A stretch of DNA of 64,000 nucleotides from Atherinomorus stipes (GCA_023101725.1 JALJCO010000023.1:32501-96500); one strand, 5' to 3'; numbered from the stretch's first letter, positions 10,491 to 21,927 are shown. Program-made: numbers and translations. Notes: generated by a model not told the origin, from the letters alone.

Positions 10491-11103
10491 TAAGGATGTC
10501 TGATATTATCAGCCTATTATTATTGGACGATATTGGCATTAAAATGTGATATCAGAAAATATCTATATTTTTTGTTGTTGTTGTTTTTTGTTTTGGGGCT
10601 GATATTTTTAAAAACAAAATCTAGCAAGAACTTTTTCCATAAGCAGCGGTCCAGCATGTAGAAAAGTCCCTGTTATCCTGGAAGAACTTCATATCCCAGC
10701 ATTCCTTTCAGTCACATGAGTACGGTGCAGCTGCTGCTGCTACAGACTGACTTGCTTTTAAGCTGCTTATAATATGTCTGGTTTTAAGTTGTTGGTTAAG
10801 TTACCAAGTTGTCAGAAACATTATTATTAGCCACATGTTAGCTAATACCTGCTAGTATCTGATATCTGGCAGCCAGATGTCCAAAATGAACTCCTCTGGC
10901 TGAGTTAAGGACATTTTTGGGATCTTTGCTCTCAGAGCAGAATATAGTTGTATTCCTGAAAATGTGAGAGATACAACCTCACAGCTGTCTGCGACTCTGC
11001 GTATATCAGTATCGGTTGATATTGGATATCAGAATTTAAGAGTTGGTCAATATTGGATATTGGTAAAAAAAAAAAAAAAAAAAGCCAATATTGAACATCC
11101 CTA
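10491..11103. mobile_element. hAT-like MITE, family B copy 1
   Basis: Left TAAGGATGTCTGATATTATC, right GCCAATATTGAACATCCCTA, inverted. The interior matches the 14282-14873 copy over most of its length, including a CTGCTGCTGCTACAGACTGA box. It landed in the (ATT)n tail of the LINE fragment, so the target duplication cannot be separated from the microsatellite. An A18-type tract lies near its right end. Confidence 0.75.

Positions 11104-11139
<36 letters not shown>
11104..11139. repeat. (ATT)n microsatellite, continuation of LINE tail
   Basis: About twelve ATT units directly follow the family B element. They are best read as the right half of the tail that begins near 10480. Confidence 0.9.
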
Positions 11140-11255
11140 CTTGGCCACCCCATTGAGTATTTCCTGGATACGCCCCTGCTGCCTCGCTGCGTTTGCTCAG
11201 CTTTAAATGTACCTCAGAGTTTCTGACGTGCTGCAAATGTTTTTTTTAATCACAG

Positions 11256-11477
11256 AACTTGGAGGGGCCCCAGGCAGCGGAAGAGGAGGTGAGTGAGGAG
11301 GAGGAGGAAGAGGAGGAAGAAGAAGATGAGGAGGACGAAGAGGAGGATGAAGATGAGGATGACATCACCAGCGCAGAGTCAGATGACAGTGAGGAGGAAG
11401 TGGATGTCCAGCTGCCCAGGATGCAGCACTTGAGCAAGAAGGGTCAAAGCTGGGACAAAACAACAATATCTTACTGA
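11256..11477 (+). CDS. clstn3: Calsyntenin, last exon (acidic cytoplasmic tail and stop)
   Basis: After a T-rich tract and CACAG (acceptor AG 11254-11255), the exon opens in phase with the previous one, giving N-P-M-E-N-L-E-G-P. It then encodes a long Glu/Asp run of roughly 35 residues, the D-D-I-T-S-A-E-S-D-D-S-E-E-E block, a short linker and W-D-K-T-T-I-S-Y before TGA (11475-11477). The acidic region and aromatic C-terminus are the normal end of calsyntenins 1 and 3. The final motif is usually W-D-D-S-T-L-[SP]-Y, the second kinesin light chain site; here Asp-Ser is replaced by Lys-Thr. The serine-rich frame on the opposite strand is only the complement of the GAG/GAA run. Confidence 0.93.
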   Translation, partial: NLEGPQAAEEEVSEEEEEEEEEEDEEDEEEDEDEDDITSAESDDSEEEVDVQLPRMQHLSKKGQSWDKTTISY

Positions 11478-12027
11478 AACACACATTTACACCCCCTTTC
11501 TCTCTCAAACACACACACACACATTTTAAGCAATCAGATGAAAAAAAGGGAAAAAAGACTTTATTATGTTGATGCTCTAAAAACAAGGAATATCACCCCG
11601 TACATTACCTTACACCAAAAACACACACAACAAAATGATGTAACCTTAAATTTGTCTAAAAACCTCCTGTTTTATAAATAATGTGACACTAAACTGTTCC
11701 TCAATCATCGTCCTGAAGGAACGGTTCACTAAAGTTAGCTCATCCCCGTGAGGTGTGATCAGATACAGTCCTCGCTCCCATCCAGCCGTAGATCCATACG
11801 TTCACTTATATGTGTCACCGTCAGATGACTGATGTCCCATTAAAATGCAAAACAGCCTTTATTTAAGTAAAATGAGTTGCAAGAGGAATGAAAATAAGAC
11901 TATTTTTTGGTTTGTATACTTATAATTTATCAGTCTTTATTCTAGCCTAAGTGGCAAATCCAGGTGATTTTACAGAAAAAAAGCATATTTTCAATGGAAT
12001 TCAAAAAAAAACAAACAAAACAAAAAC

Positions 12028-12060
12028 AGAAAAACTAAAAAAAAAAAAAAAAAAAAAAAG
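12028..12060. repeat. A-rich tract in putative 3' UTR
   Basis: An A-rich stretch ending in about 22 A residues lies within the presumed UTR. It could prime oligo-dT falsely, or mark an old retroposon tail, but no adjoining element is recognisable. Confidence 0.7.
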
Positions 12061-13742
12061 ATTGTTGTGCCCTCGCAGACGTTATGTTGAGCTAGCCGTG
12101 GGGTCAGAGTTCCAGGTTATGGGGGAAAGCCAGAAAAGTCTCCTTGTACATTTTTATACGTTCTCTTGTAAATATTGAGTATAGTAGGTGACCCTCCCCG
12201 ACCCTTCCCCTGTCCACATGACACCCGTGATTTCACCTGTACACAGCATCCACATCACCTCCTCATATGTACGTGCACAGCCCGAACCCTTAGCCTGCAG
12301 AAGTCTCTCCATCCCCGAGTCCTCTGTGTGTGTTTCTAGCTCAGTGTTCCAATCATTCCAGCCCACGTCGACCAGGGTTTGTTCAGACAGGTGCACCACA
12401 GCCGACGCAGAGGGGCAGGCGAGAGAGATGCGTGCGTTTGGGAAAAAATGAAAATAAAAAAACAGTCATATCAATCTCAATAATGAGAAGAAACTGCTCT
12501 TGCTTCAGGTGTGATTACAGAAGTAAGACCCAAAACAATAAGAACTCCCAGAAATCATCAACTCTGCTCCAGTTCTCTCCTGCTAGTTACTAATGCTGCA
12601 TGAAACAGAAAGTACAAAACCCAAACTACAGAAAATACAACCAGCAGTTAAGTTTGAAAGAGACAAAGCAAAATAAACCATTTATATTTAACCTCAATAC
12701 GTCAGTAAACATGCATTTACTGGGACAGATGACAGCCGCTCTCCCTCTGTGCTGTTATCAGAGCCGCTCTGTTCTGCAGCGTCCAGTCATCTCCGCTATA
12801 CTCCAGTCAATGAAGCACTTAATGCATCTAAAAGCCTACAATTCAGAGAAGGACACAACTAGAGCTAAACTTGGTCTGGTTTCCCTGAGTCAGACATCTG
12901 CCAGCTACTTGAAGCTTTCCGTGAGTTTCACTGAGGTTCTGCAGTGATGTGAAACCTGCTGGCTTGCTGAAGTCTCTTTAATCATTTAATTAAAAGGGAA
13001 AATGTTTCTTTGCATCTTTTCTTTTCCCTTACTTCCTTTGATAAAAATAGGTGTTTCTTTAACAGATGGTTGACACAACAGTTTATTTAGGATCAGTAGT
13101 TTAATGGTCAAAACCTAAAACAGTTATGAGATAAACACCCAAACCAAGTGGGAGCAATGGCTCAGGCTAGGGATGGGCATATCGATACCCTGGAGTCAAT
13201 AGTTCCATACCAGCCAGACAAAATATGGGAATCAGTATTTTTTTGAATATTAAGATACCACTTAAAGGCAAACAATGGCACTTTTAGCAGTTTTCTCAGT
13301 GACGCGCCCCCTATCGACGGCTAAACTAGCATCCATCTTGCATCGTACCTGTGCTGTGATTCACTCCAGCCAGTCAGACAGTCTTATCTTGACTCTTGTT
13401 CTGTCTCTTCCTCTCTTTCTTTGCCTCTCTTCCTCCAGAAATGTTTTCTTGCATTTCCTTGCCGAATCCAACATGATGCAAAACACCCGCTGTGTTCATA
13501 TCTGGTTCATGTCCGTTTGTTAGTGGCACGGTGGGCAAGCAATAGTTAGCTGCCATGTCACGGCCGTGTCCTAGATACCGTTTCTGAGCCTCGGGACGCT
13601 TCTGGGCAGTGACAGTGTGAAAATGCACATACTGAATGCTGGTGTGCCATCAAATTGAGTCAGAAACGCATGCTTTTAAGGTCCAAAAGTTATGCTATGG
13701 ATCTTTAAAAGGTACAAAACATGCAACTTAATCTCACTAATG

Positions 13743-14096
13743 CAGTGGTTCTCAAACTTTTTTTGAAGGGGGCCCCTTTTCATTGGAACTTATACCATGA
13801 GATAGATGATTGACTGCTGAGTCAATGAATAGGGAAGGCAATAAGCCTTGGCTTCAGCCTTTAACTTTTTTGGTAAATTATTGGTTTGTAATGCTCTATT
13901 TGTTTCTGGTATCGTAATGTTTTGATTAACCAAAATAAAGCTAATCAATCAAAAAATGCACTGCATTTGGGGGGGGGGAATATCTTTTCAGTCATCATTT
14001 TTTTCATTGGTACTTTAAAGAGTATGCCCATTTTCTGTTAGAAGTACAAAAATTATAGGCCTGGCTGGGGGCGCGCCCCAAGTTTAAGAACCACTG
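13743..14096. mobile_element. hAT (Charlie-like) MITE, inner member
   Basis: Left end CAGTGGTTCTCAAACTTTTT and right end AGTTTAAGAACCACTG. CAGTGGTTCTCAAAC is the familiar terminus of Charlie-type hAT elements. Flanks CACTAATG (13735-13742) and CAGTAATG (14097-14104) agree at 7 of 8. Length 354 bp, non-coding, with a GC-rich GGGGCGCGCCCC near the right end. Confidence 0.85.
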
Positions 14097-14281
14097 CAGT
14101 AATGAAATTATGTGTGAAACCAGCCTCTGTGTCACATGATCGTTGTAGCTATCGGATGTCATGATGATGATGTTTTGTTATTTCACAGTGGTTTAATGCC
14201 GGTTATTGCACATTATATTTTTCTAAAGTTATAATACAATATTAAGTTCCAAATAAAATTACTATTACATTCTATATTTTT

Positions 14282-14873
14282 TAGGAATGTCCGATATTAT
14301 TGGCCGATATTGGCATTAAAATGTGATATCAGAAAATATCCGTATCATTTTTTTCAGACAGATATTTTTACATATAAAATCTTGCAAGATTTCTTAACGA
14401 AACAACAAGATCTGGCGAAATTTCGTTCCATCAGCAGCACTCCAGCATGTAGAAAAGTCCCTGTTATTGTGGAAGAACTTCATATCCCAGCATTCCTTTT
14501 AGAGTCACGTGACTACGGTGCAGCTGCTGCTGCTACAGACTGACTTGCTTTGAAGCTGCTGATAATATGTCTGTTTTTAAGTTGTTAGTTAAGTTACTAA
14601 GTTGTCAGAAACATTAGAATTAGCCACATGTTGGCTAATACCTGCTAGTATCTGATATCTGGCAGCCAGATGTCCAAAATGAACTCCTCTGGCTGAGTTT
14701 AGGAGATTTTGGGATCTTTGCTCTCAGAGCAGAATATAGTTGTATTTCTTAAAATATGAGAGATACAACCTCACAGTTGTCTACATATATCGGTATTGGT
14801 TGATATCGGAGATCGAAAATTAAGAGTTGGACAATATTGAATATCAGTTAAAAGCCAATTTTGAATATCCCTA
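14282..14873. mobile_element. hAT-like MITE, family B copy 2, inner member
   Basis: Begins TAGGAATGTCCGATATTATT, ends TTTTGAATATCCCTA. Flanks ATATTTTT (14274-14281) and ATATTTTC (14874-14881) agree at 7 of 8. The body is closely similar to 10491-11103, including CATGTAGAAAAGTCCCTGTT and CTGCTGCTGCTACAGACTGA words. Non-coding. Confidence 0.85.
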
Positions 14874-15843
14874 ATATTTTCACATTTTCCATTTAATAAA
14901 TTTAAGCATTCTTCACCTGTAGCTAAATTATTTGATAATTTAAAGGAATTGTAACTGCAAAGTATCGGTATTGGTATCGATATCGATTTTTTTTTTTTTT
15001 TTTAAAGTACCATACTAGTATCGTATTGACAGGAAAATTTTGTGTATTGCCCATCCCTAGTTCAGGCAGGTTTATTTCCACAAACCTTTCCTAAATTTCA
15101 TCGTAGCCACTGAAAAATGAGCTCTACTGATGGTAGAACTGCAGGACCGGGTTTGATAAATAAACTTCAGATTTCTTGACAGAAATACGTAAAAGTCAAT
15201 ATTTTAAATCCAGAAATAAGTAAAACAGTTCAGGGTTTGTTTGTTTTTTTTCCCCATTTTCCAGCTAAATATTTAGATTTTTCAACTTGAGGCCACCAAA
15301 CTGCAGCATGTTCGGTGCTCGTTCGAACATTTTCCATAATCAGAAAACTCAGATGAAAATTTTCCCGTTGAAGTGAAAGGCTCCTCTCCGACCACGGCCA
15401 TCCTGAATGGGGTCCGCGCTGTCGGACCGCAGGGAAAGCAGAACTGCTGACGAACAGACATGTGAACGTGCCGTCACGGTCTCCTCCAGCCTGGCGAGCC
15501 TTCGGCTGTGTCTGTGGGAGAATCTACTGTATGTGTATACTGTAGCTCTACTGTATGTTCATGTCGTTTAAGAGTTTTCCTCACCCGCCGTGACACCTGG
15601 TCTTGTGATGTCACCTCCCTCCTTGCACCCCCCCACTTTAAATCTTTGGTGGATTTTTGCATCCCCTCCTCCCCTCCCCAGTCCTACTGTTGTCCTGAAA
15701 TTTGTTTTAGAAGAGGACAGTGAAATTATCATCAAAACCTTGTATAACGTGTACAAGTTTTATTTATTGATTTGTTTATTTTCTGGACTCTTTGGTCTGT
15801 TTTTCTTTGGAATGGTCACTACAGCACTTTCTGTAAATTGGCC

Positions 15844-15849
15844 AATAAA
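15844..15849 (+). promoter_or_regulatory. Poly(A) signal AATAAA, likely calsyntenin mRNA end
   Basis: Canonical hexamer followed within about 10-40 bases by TTGTTTTGG and TTTGTGTCGG, which could serve as the downstream GU-rich element. It lies in non-repeat sequence on the gene strand. Earlier AATAAA words (for example near 13934) lie inside transposons. Confidence 0.5.
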
Positions 15850-15870
15850 AACTTGTTTTGGAATCAAGCT

Positions 15871-16716
15871 TTGTGTCGGATTTTTTCCTTTATGATATGC
15901 ATGTGTGCAAGTGTAGCTGGTGTTTTGCTGCAGCATTTATTATGTTGTTATAGAAGGTAAAAGCTCCAATCAGCGGCAGATAAATGCTGGCAATCTGATG
16001 TAAATTACAGGAAATAAGTGTCCTGCATTTATGCAGCTCTCCAGCTGTGACTTTTATTGCACCCAGGTCAATTTTTTCACAAACCAAGCCTGTGCTGTTA
16101 TTAATATAATAATGGAACAGTTACCAGCTCGGAGATGTAGCCCGGGTTTTATAAGCGGGCGCTCTCCTTGGTGCTGAAACGCTGTTTGACTCCATAAGCA
16201 GCATTTAGAGCTGCTTAAACTCTGCTTGTTTAACGTTTAACTGCTGCCATTTGTTTTCTTCTTATATTTCTTTTAGTTGCGCCTAATCCAGTAAAAGTCT
16301 GCAGGATTATTGCACCCATCTCTGGAAAAGATTGTACCAGTAAGAAGGAAGACAGAAAGCAGTTTAAAGGAACAAAGTACCAGGCTGAGCTGATGCAAGA
16401 AGCAACGTAGAAAGTTTCCCTCAAAAGCAACATTTCCAACCAACAGCTGAGACTCTTTATTTTAAACACCGTCATGCTTAAAAATCTGAAGTTAGACCAG
16501 AGATTCTGTGAAAGATAATCTTCCAGTATTGTTTATAGATGACATCGAAATCACGAAAGTTGTGCTTATGCTTCACATTTATGGCATTTACGATAGTTTC
16601 AAAGCATTGTGTGTTTGAAACGATTAAATGTTGCATTTTTATGTAATCGTTTTTGCCATAAGGATTACATAACTTTTTATTTTAACTCAGTTGTTTTTCT
16701 TACAACTAACAGAACC
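15871..16716. other. Intergenic, nothing recognised
   Basis: No repeat family shared within the window, no convincing exon and no RNA gene was seen. The frames present are short. Confidence 0.5.
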
Positions 16717-17275
16717 TTAAAGGTACAGTATGTAAGAATTACTGACATCTAGTGGTAAAGATGGGTATTTGAAAGAAAAGATGTTTTCTTTCAAATAACT
16801 TCATATTCCAGCACTGTTGTGAATGTATGGTGGCCGTTAGTGGCCAAAATTTTCCCAGACATAAAGCTGTTTTCATCTGTGAATGGATCCAGTGATCTCA
16901 GGTGTAGCTATGACTGTACTATGAGTAAATACTTTTAATGTCTTTTAAGACTTTACTGATCCCACACAGTGCTTTAACTCCCATTAAACAAAGCTGGTCC
17001 AGCAGATTTAAAGTTCAGAGGGTTCTTACTTCACACACCTTGTTTTGTCTATTCAGGGACACCGTAGTGAAAATAGCGGAACAAATATGGCAGCCTCAAT
17101 ATGTGCACCGCCCAGTAGGTAGATATAAATGACTCATTCTAAGAAAATAAACATAAAACAGCTGTTCTAGTGCAGCGATTACATATCAGTGGAAACATTT
17201 TGAGTTATATAATCCCATTTTTTTGCCATTGATCTTTGCTCTTAGATCTTTGATTTTTACGTACTGTATCTTTAA
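16717..17275. mobile_element. TTAA MITE, ACAGTATGTAA family, copy 1
   Basis: TTAA at 16717-16720 and 17272-17275. Termini AAAGGTACAGTATGTAAGAA and (inverted) AAAGATACAGTACGTAAAAA. Shared body words with three other copies (24559-25020, 38705-39050, 43788-44329) include GACATCTAGTGGTAAAGATG, a GAAAGAAAA...TTTTCTTTC internal palindrome and ATGGTGGCCGTTAGTGG. A 64-codon frame conserved in copy 4 reflects nucleotide similarity, not a known protein. Confidence 0.8.
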
Positions 17276-17744
17276 CAATTATGACGTGACAGCTGACGCT
17301 TGATTACGTTTTATGCCACAAAACAGATTTTGTTTATTCCTTTGAAAAAACTCAGACAGTCGATGTCCACTTGAAATCGAGATCTGATTCTTAATCTGGA
17401 CTCATTTAGTGGAAACTAAACCACACGCACGGGAGATAAAAGAAGTTAGGATGGAAGATCCATCATTTGGTTTTTGTTGGGGATTTTTTGTTTTGTTGTG
17501 TTTGGGGGGTTTTGTGTGTGTGCGTGCGTGCACAGTTTCCAAAGTGTCAGAGCACAAGCCAAAACAGGATATAGAGGGTTCAGCAAAACCTGTTCAGACA
17601 CGATCATGAACATGTTATTTGTGTTGTAGAGGTATACGTGTACAGTATATTCAACAAACCTTCTCACTGACTCAAGCTAAAAAAAAAACTGCAGAATTTT
17701 AGTATTAACAAGTGAAAGAAGTGCCTTCTACTTGAGGACAGAAC

Positions 17745-19390
17745 AAGGCCTAATCTCAATTCTCTTTTTTACCCTTTGCCACTTAAAACGGAGGCACGAG
17801 GGGGAGGGCTGATCACATACATCATCAGTGAGCCCTGCCTGCTTGTATGTGTGCTGAGCTGTCGCTGGAGATCTCGAGAAATCAAACCATCTACAGCTGT
17901 GGGTTAATGTTACCAAGTAAGTTCGATTTGTGCATGACATCACAGCTGGTGTTATATCCCACAACGGCCTCCATGTAACGGAAGACCAGCAGCAATGTTT
18001 CTGAAGTTTTTGTTGATCACCTATCATTGTAGATTATCAGGGCTGGCTGCAGAGCACCGCTGGTTTTCAACTTGGTAGCGTTTGTTACTGAGGCTTCAAC
18101 GTCGTACTAGCGATTTTTTTTCATGTGCATTTATAAAGAAAATGACCGTTAAACATTTAAACCACAAACACACAAATTTTCATACAAATTCAACTTTATC
18201 TATGGAGAAAATGTTTACATTTGTGGATTTTTTTGGACTCTGTAGCAGCTATTTTGGCGGTTACATGTTATAACTCTTCATGGTGTGCATCAGAAAACCC
18301 TTCGTTTGAATATTGGTCATGTGACATTTGTTGCTAAGATGCTATTTTGCATTAAAAAAACAAGTGTGGAAGTGAGTGCTCATCTGATCATAAAAATGAT
18401 CTTATGATTGGATCCACGTGGGATTTATGAAACATTCGTATTTGACCAATCTCATCCATCATTTCTAATCTATACCTTAAAGGTAGAGTCCAACCTGATG
18501 CTCCTCCCTCTCAGGCTAATGGCCGCCTCGTTCTTCAGCCTTTTCAGCTTCAAGCCTCTCCTTCAGAGCTTGGAAGCGGGTAAAATCCAAATCAATATTA
18601 ACCCTGGTTTTCCAGCGTGCACTATCTAAAGCTCTTTTCACTGCAGAATACTTCCCTTTCTTCGCAGCGTCTGCCGTTTTTCCTTTTCTATTTTCTTCGC
18701 GAGTTCGAGTGACTGGCGTCTGCTCCAATCATGAGCTTATTCCCGCACAGCGTCATGCCTTTGGTCTGGTGATATAAACAGAAATCTCCACCCAGAAACA
18801 TCCCGACCACACCACAACAAAGGGAAAAGGCGAATTACGGACAGGGGAAGGAGTTGCAAACAAACTCACCACCGCACGAGAGTTGAGGCACTTGAGACGG
18901 ATTTCACTTGCACACATCTTATGTTTATTTTCAGGGGGGAAACTCTGGACTCTACCTTTAAAGTTGTATAAGTGCTCAACCAGAAGACTGTTTCTTAGCT
19001 TCGCTAATGAAAGTTATCGTTTCTTCTGTCCCTGTCAGGGTCAGGCTCGGATCCGACCTGTCAGTGCGCTGCTGCTTCTGGGTTTGATGATGATGGATTT
19101 CAGACGTAGATTCTGTTGTTCCTATGATGATATTGGTCAGATACGAACATTTCTAAAATCTCACATGGATCCAATCATAAGATCATTTTTCCAATCAGAT
19201 GTGCACTCATTTCCACACTCGTTTCATAAATGAGGGCTATGACTTTTTTTCCACGTAAAACGGCATCAAGCCTGGTCTTAGCAACAAATGTCACGACACT
19301 TGTTGCCCCCACTTACCCCTCTTGGGACACCCCACCTGTACACGCATAAAGGAAGGGAAGGGCTAAGGGGGCAAATTGAGATTGAGCCTT
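17745..19390. mobile_element. Nested inverted-repeat composite
   Basis: Outer ends: AAGGCCTAATCTCAATTCTC at the left, AAATTGAGATTGAGCCTT at the right, inverted. Inside lies a second inverted pair, 18361-18457 and 19129-19221, about 95 bp each, sharing AAATGATCTTATGATTGGAT. Inside that is the TTAA element 18477-18961. Three symmetric layers point to three successive insertions. No transposase is visible in any layer. Confidence 0.6.
18477..18961. mobile_element. TTAA element with a 70-codon minus-strand frame
   Basis: TTAA at 18477-18480 and 18958-18961; termini AAAGGTAGAGTCCAACCTG and (inverted) AAAGGTAGAGTCCAGAGTTT. The minus-strand frame 18516-18728 contains W-K-T-R-V-N-I and F-Q-A-L-K-E-R-L-E-A-E-K-A, basic at the N-terminal side. 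It is protein-like but unrecognised, and could be a fragment of the parental element's protein. Confidence 0.65.
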
Positions 19391-21630
19391 AGATTAGAGG
19401 TGAAATCAGGCATGCAGCTATGATTATGGTCGGAAGCAGGAAAAAGACAACTCTTCAGGAAATAAAGTTATCCAATGTTAAGAAAAGAAAAAGCATGTGA
19501 GGATGAAGCTGCATGGATGTGGTGGACAAGAATTCACCAGTTTGATTCTGAATAAAAAGTCTTGTTGATTGACATTAATCCAAAATAACCTCCGCTTGTT
19601 CTCAAGTATGAGCTGCTGCCCCGTAACATCATGCGGTAACCTGTGGGGAAACACCATCTCTGTTCACATGCTTGCTGGAAGATTCAGATTATTACTTATG
19701 TTGACTTAAAATCTATAGTTGTTCTTTAACATCCACTATTTAATAAACTGGAACAAACATGTAACAGCCTATCTGGTGAATGCTTTATGAATTATACATG
19801 TAAGTCAGATGAAATTTAATCAGTGGTTTACACAGATCTGCAGTTATTTCTGAGTAAAACATAACTACGCTTGATGCTGCATGAAATGTCTCCATCTTGT
19901 GGATAAAAAGTGTACAGTGGTGAATTCTGCCTTCCTGGAGTCCTTCCCAATGCTTTTCACACTTTTCTCACAGCATACTGAAATATTAATGACCTAAATT
20001 ATTTATTTCAACCTCCAGCCAATCAGGGATCTGCATGATGTTTAAGAGCTCGGTTCCACTAAAACCCAACTTGCTCCTCTAAATATAACTTGTATAACCT
20101 GATAAACATGCTGGTTCACCAAACTTTTTGACTCAATGCCAAAAGATAATTTAACAAATTATCTGGAATTAACGCCCCGTCATCAGATAGCTTTACTCAT
20201 TTAGCTGCAGGATCAGTCCGCCTCAGCCAAGGCAGGCACGAGTGTGCTGCCTTTTTACTCTCGTTGCACGACAGTCGTCAGCAACAAGGCTGCAAAGTCA
20301 TGACTTCCTGTCCGTCACAGAGGCATCCTGCAAATGGAGGTCGAGGCAGGAGTATAAATAATGAAGTTCTGCTAGCCTGCAACAGAAATAGACCGTCCTC
20401 ATGCCTGCATGAATAATTCATCATGTTTCTTTGCTGTTCAATACAGCAGGAATACATAAATGTTGACTCTATATTTAATTTCGATAAACTTTCGTAGTCA
20501 AGTTAAAAAAAAAGCAATTTTTCTCTGAAGGAATATGAGAACGTGATGTTGTACATGTTATAATCATTTGTGGAGTAATTTAAGTACCAAATGGCAGCAA
20601 AAAAACAAAGCTGCTTCCCCACAAAGACACGCATCTGTTTGACATTTTAAAGTTAAAGCAGATGGTGCTGGATTAGGTCCACAGCAGATTATGTGTGAAA
20701 GGGTTTGCAACGTTAAAGCAAAGAGAACATGAAGCTAATGCAGCCTAGCTTTCTGCATGAGGGGGGGCAGAGATTGTTTTCTGCTGTGGCCTTTACGCCT
20801 GCCTGTATCCCCGAGCATAAAGTCAGAGCTCATTGCTTTGGCGTTTGGTCATTAACATTTTACTACAAAGATTTTGCAGCCCATTGAAAAATGGGTTGCA
20901 TGCATTTCAAGAAGAATTGCGAATGTTTTATATTTGCTCCACGATGAGGAGGCGGGGTGGGTCTCCCCCTCGGACAAACTGCAGACGAGCTGCAGCATGA
21001 GCTGAACAAAGCTGAAACGCTTCAGGCTTTTTCATGATGATGGGCTCGCTGCATGTGAGCAGCAGCAAATCTGGGCCAAAACATTTCTTTTTCCATAAAG
21101 GAAAACAGGATCATGACTATTTTCATTAATACAGACATTATGAAAGATTGATTTATTTAATGTAATTTATAACAATAAACAATTACGTCCTCCCTGTTTA
21201 CATGACAGCTGACATCTTTGTGTCTATTTTGCTCTCTGTGATAAGTTCAGGCTTTTGTTTTTGGGTTGATGCAAGCCAGTCAGCATCAGCAACTGTCTCA
21301 ATGAGGAAAGCTGAGACACGCTGCAAGAATAAAGTGTAAAGGTCAAGTTCATTTGCAGAAATAGTTAACCAACATTTAGAAAAACAAAGTTAACTGCTTC
21401 GGCAAATAAACTCATTTACTTTTTTTTAATATTCTCACCAAGTCACACTGACATGAGGTAGAGGGTTTTAATGATGTTAAATGGAGATAGGAGGTTTGTA
21501 CCCGACAGCGACAAAAAGCAGTTAACCACCATTTAGAAAAAATGGAGTTAACTGTTTTTGCAAAAGAACTCTTCAAATGTTTCACAATGAGAAAAAGTAA
21601 AAAGAAGAAAAAAAAACTTTTCCACACCAC
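19391..21630. other. Intergenic, nothing recognised
   Basis: AT-rich DNA without shared repeat families, convincing exons or RNA genes. Longer frames are absent. Confidence 0.5.
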
Positions 21631-21635
21631 CAAAG

Positions 21636-21905
21636 TTGGGACATTTGGACATTTTTCCTTTTCATGGAAAATATGAGTTCATTTTGGATCTAATGGCAAC
21701 AATACGTCTGTAAAAAGTTGGAACAGGAGCAACAAAAGGCTGGAAACATATATGACACAAATAAAACAACAGCTAGAGGATCATTTGACAGCGAATTACT
21801 GTAAGTTAATTTTCAAAGGGTGGGTGACATGACTGGGTATAAAAGCGTCATTTACCAATCTGAGAAAAACAGCATCTAAAACTTCTGAAAATTGTGAAGA
21901 CTTTA
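21636..21905 (+). repeat. Fragment of a Tc1/mariner-like element (same family as 41411-41972)
   Basis: TTTCATGGAAAATATGAG, GTAAAAAGTTGGAACAGGAG, CAACAAAAGGCTGGAAA and a GGGTATAAAAGCGTCATTT box also occur in order at 41510-41700. From memory this matches the subterminal part of a teleost mariner-type element. The transposase part is missing. Confidence 0.6.
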
Positions 21906-21927
21906 AAGATCATTAATACGTTAATAT

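Larger units (their letters stand above)
5947..11255 (+). other. Calsyntenin last intron (5.3 kb, repeat-filled)
   Basis: GT at 5947-5948 and AG at 11254-11255 bound this intron. Apart from about 1 kb next to the donor (5947-6971, no recognised element except the short shared repeat at 6722-6800), nearly all of it is transposon-derived: a TTAA element, a large nested TIR composite, an L2-like 3' end and a hAT-like MITE ending about 150 bp before the acceptor. Confidence 0.85.
13168..15059. mobile_element. hAT-like element, outer member of a three-element nest
   Basis: Begins TAGGGATGGGCATATCGATA and ends TGTATTGCCCATCCCTA, inverted ends. Flanks GCTCAGGC (13160-13167) and GTTCAGGC (15060-15067) agree at 7 of 8 positions. 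The related element 24172-25168 shares the left sequence, including CCTGGAGTCAATA. Two other DNA elements sit inside (13743-14096 and 14282-14873), so it is the oldest of the three. No transposase is visible. Confidence 0.82.
11478..15870 (+). other. Putative calsyntenin 3' UTR (about 4.4 kb)
   Basis: No further coding exon is seen after the stop. The first plausible strong poly(A) signal outside a transposon is AATAAA at 15844-15849, followed by T/GT-rich sequence. Sequence at 11478-13160 and 15070-15870 is not repeat-like, while 13168-15059 is a nested transposon stack. A match to the Pumilio-type word TGTAAATA lies at 12167-12174. The exact mRNA end is inferred. Confidence 0.5.

Noticed and set aside
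11246..11437. Serine-rich minus-strand frame opposite the acidic calsyntenin exon
   Set aside because: It is the exact complement of the GAG/GAA codon run. The + strand has splice sites, phase and family motifs.
13934..13940. AATAAA as the calsyntenin poly(A) signal
   Set aside because: It lies inside the 13743-14096 MITE and lacks a convincing downstream element; 15844-15849 in unique sequence is preferred, though usage of this site cannot be excluded.
16938..17132. 64-codon frame conserved between MITE copies 1 and 4 (also 43908-44105)
   Set aside because: The copies are similar as DNA, the frame is absent or broken in copies 2 and 3, and the peptide has no recognisable motif.
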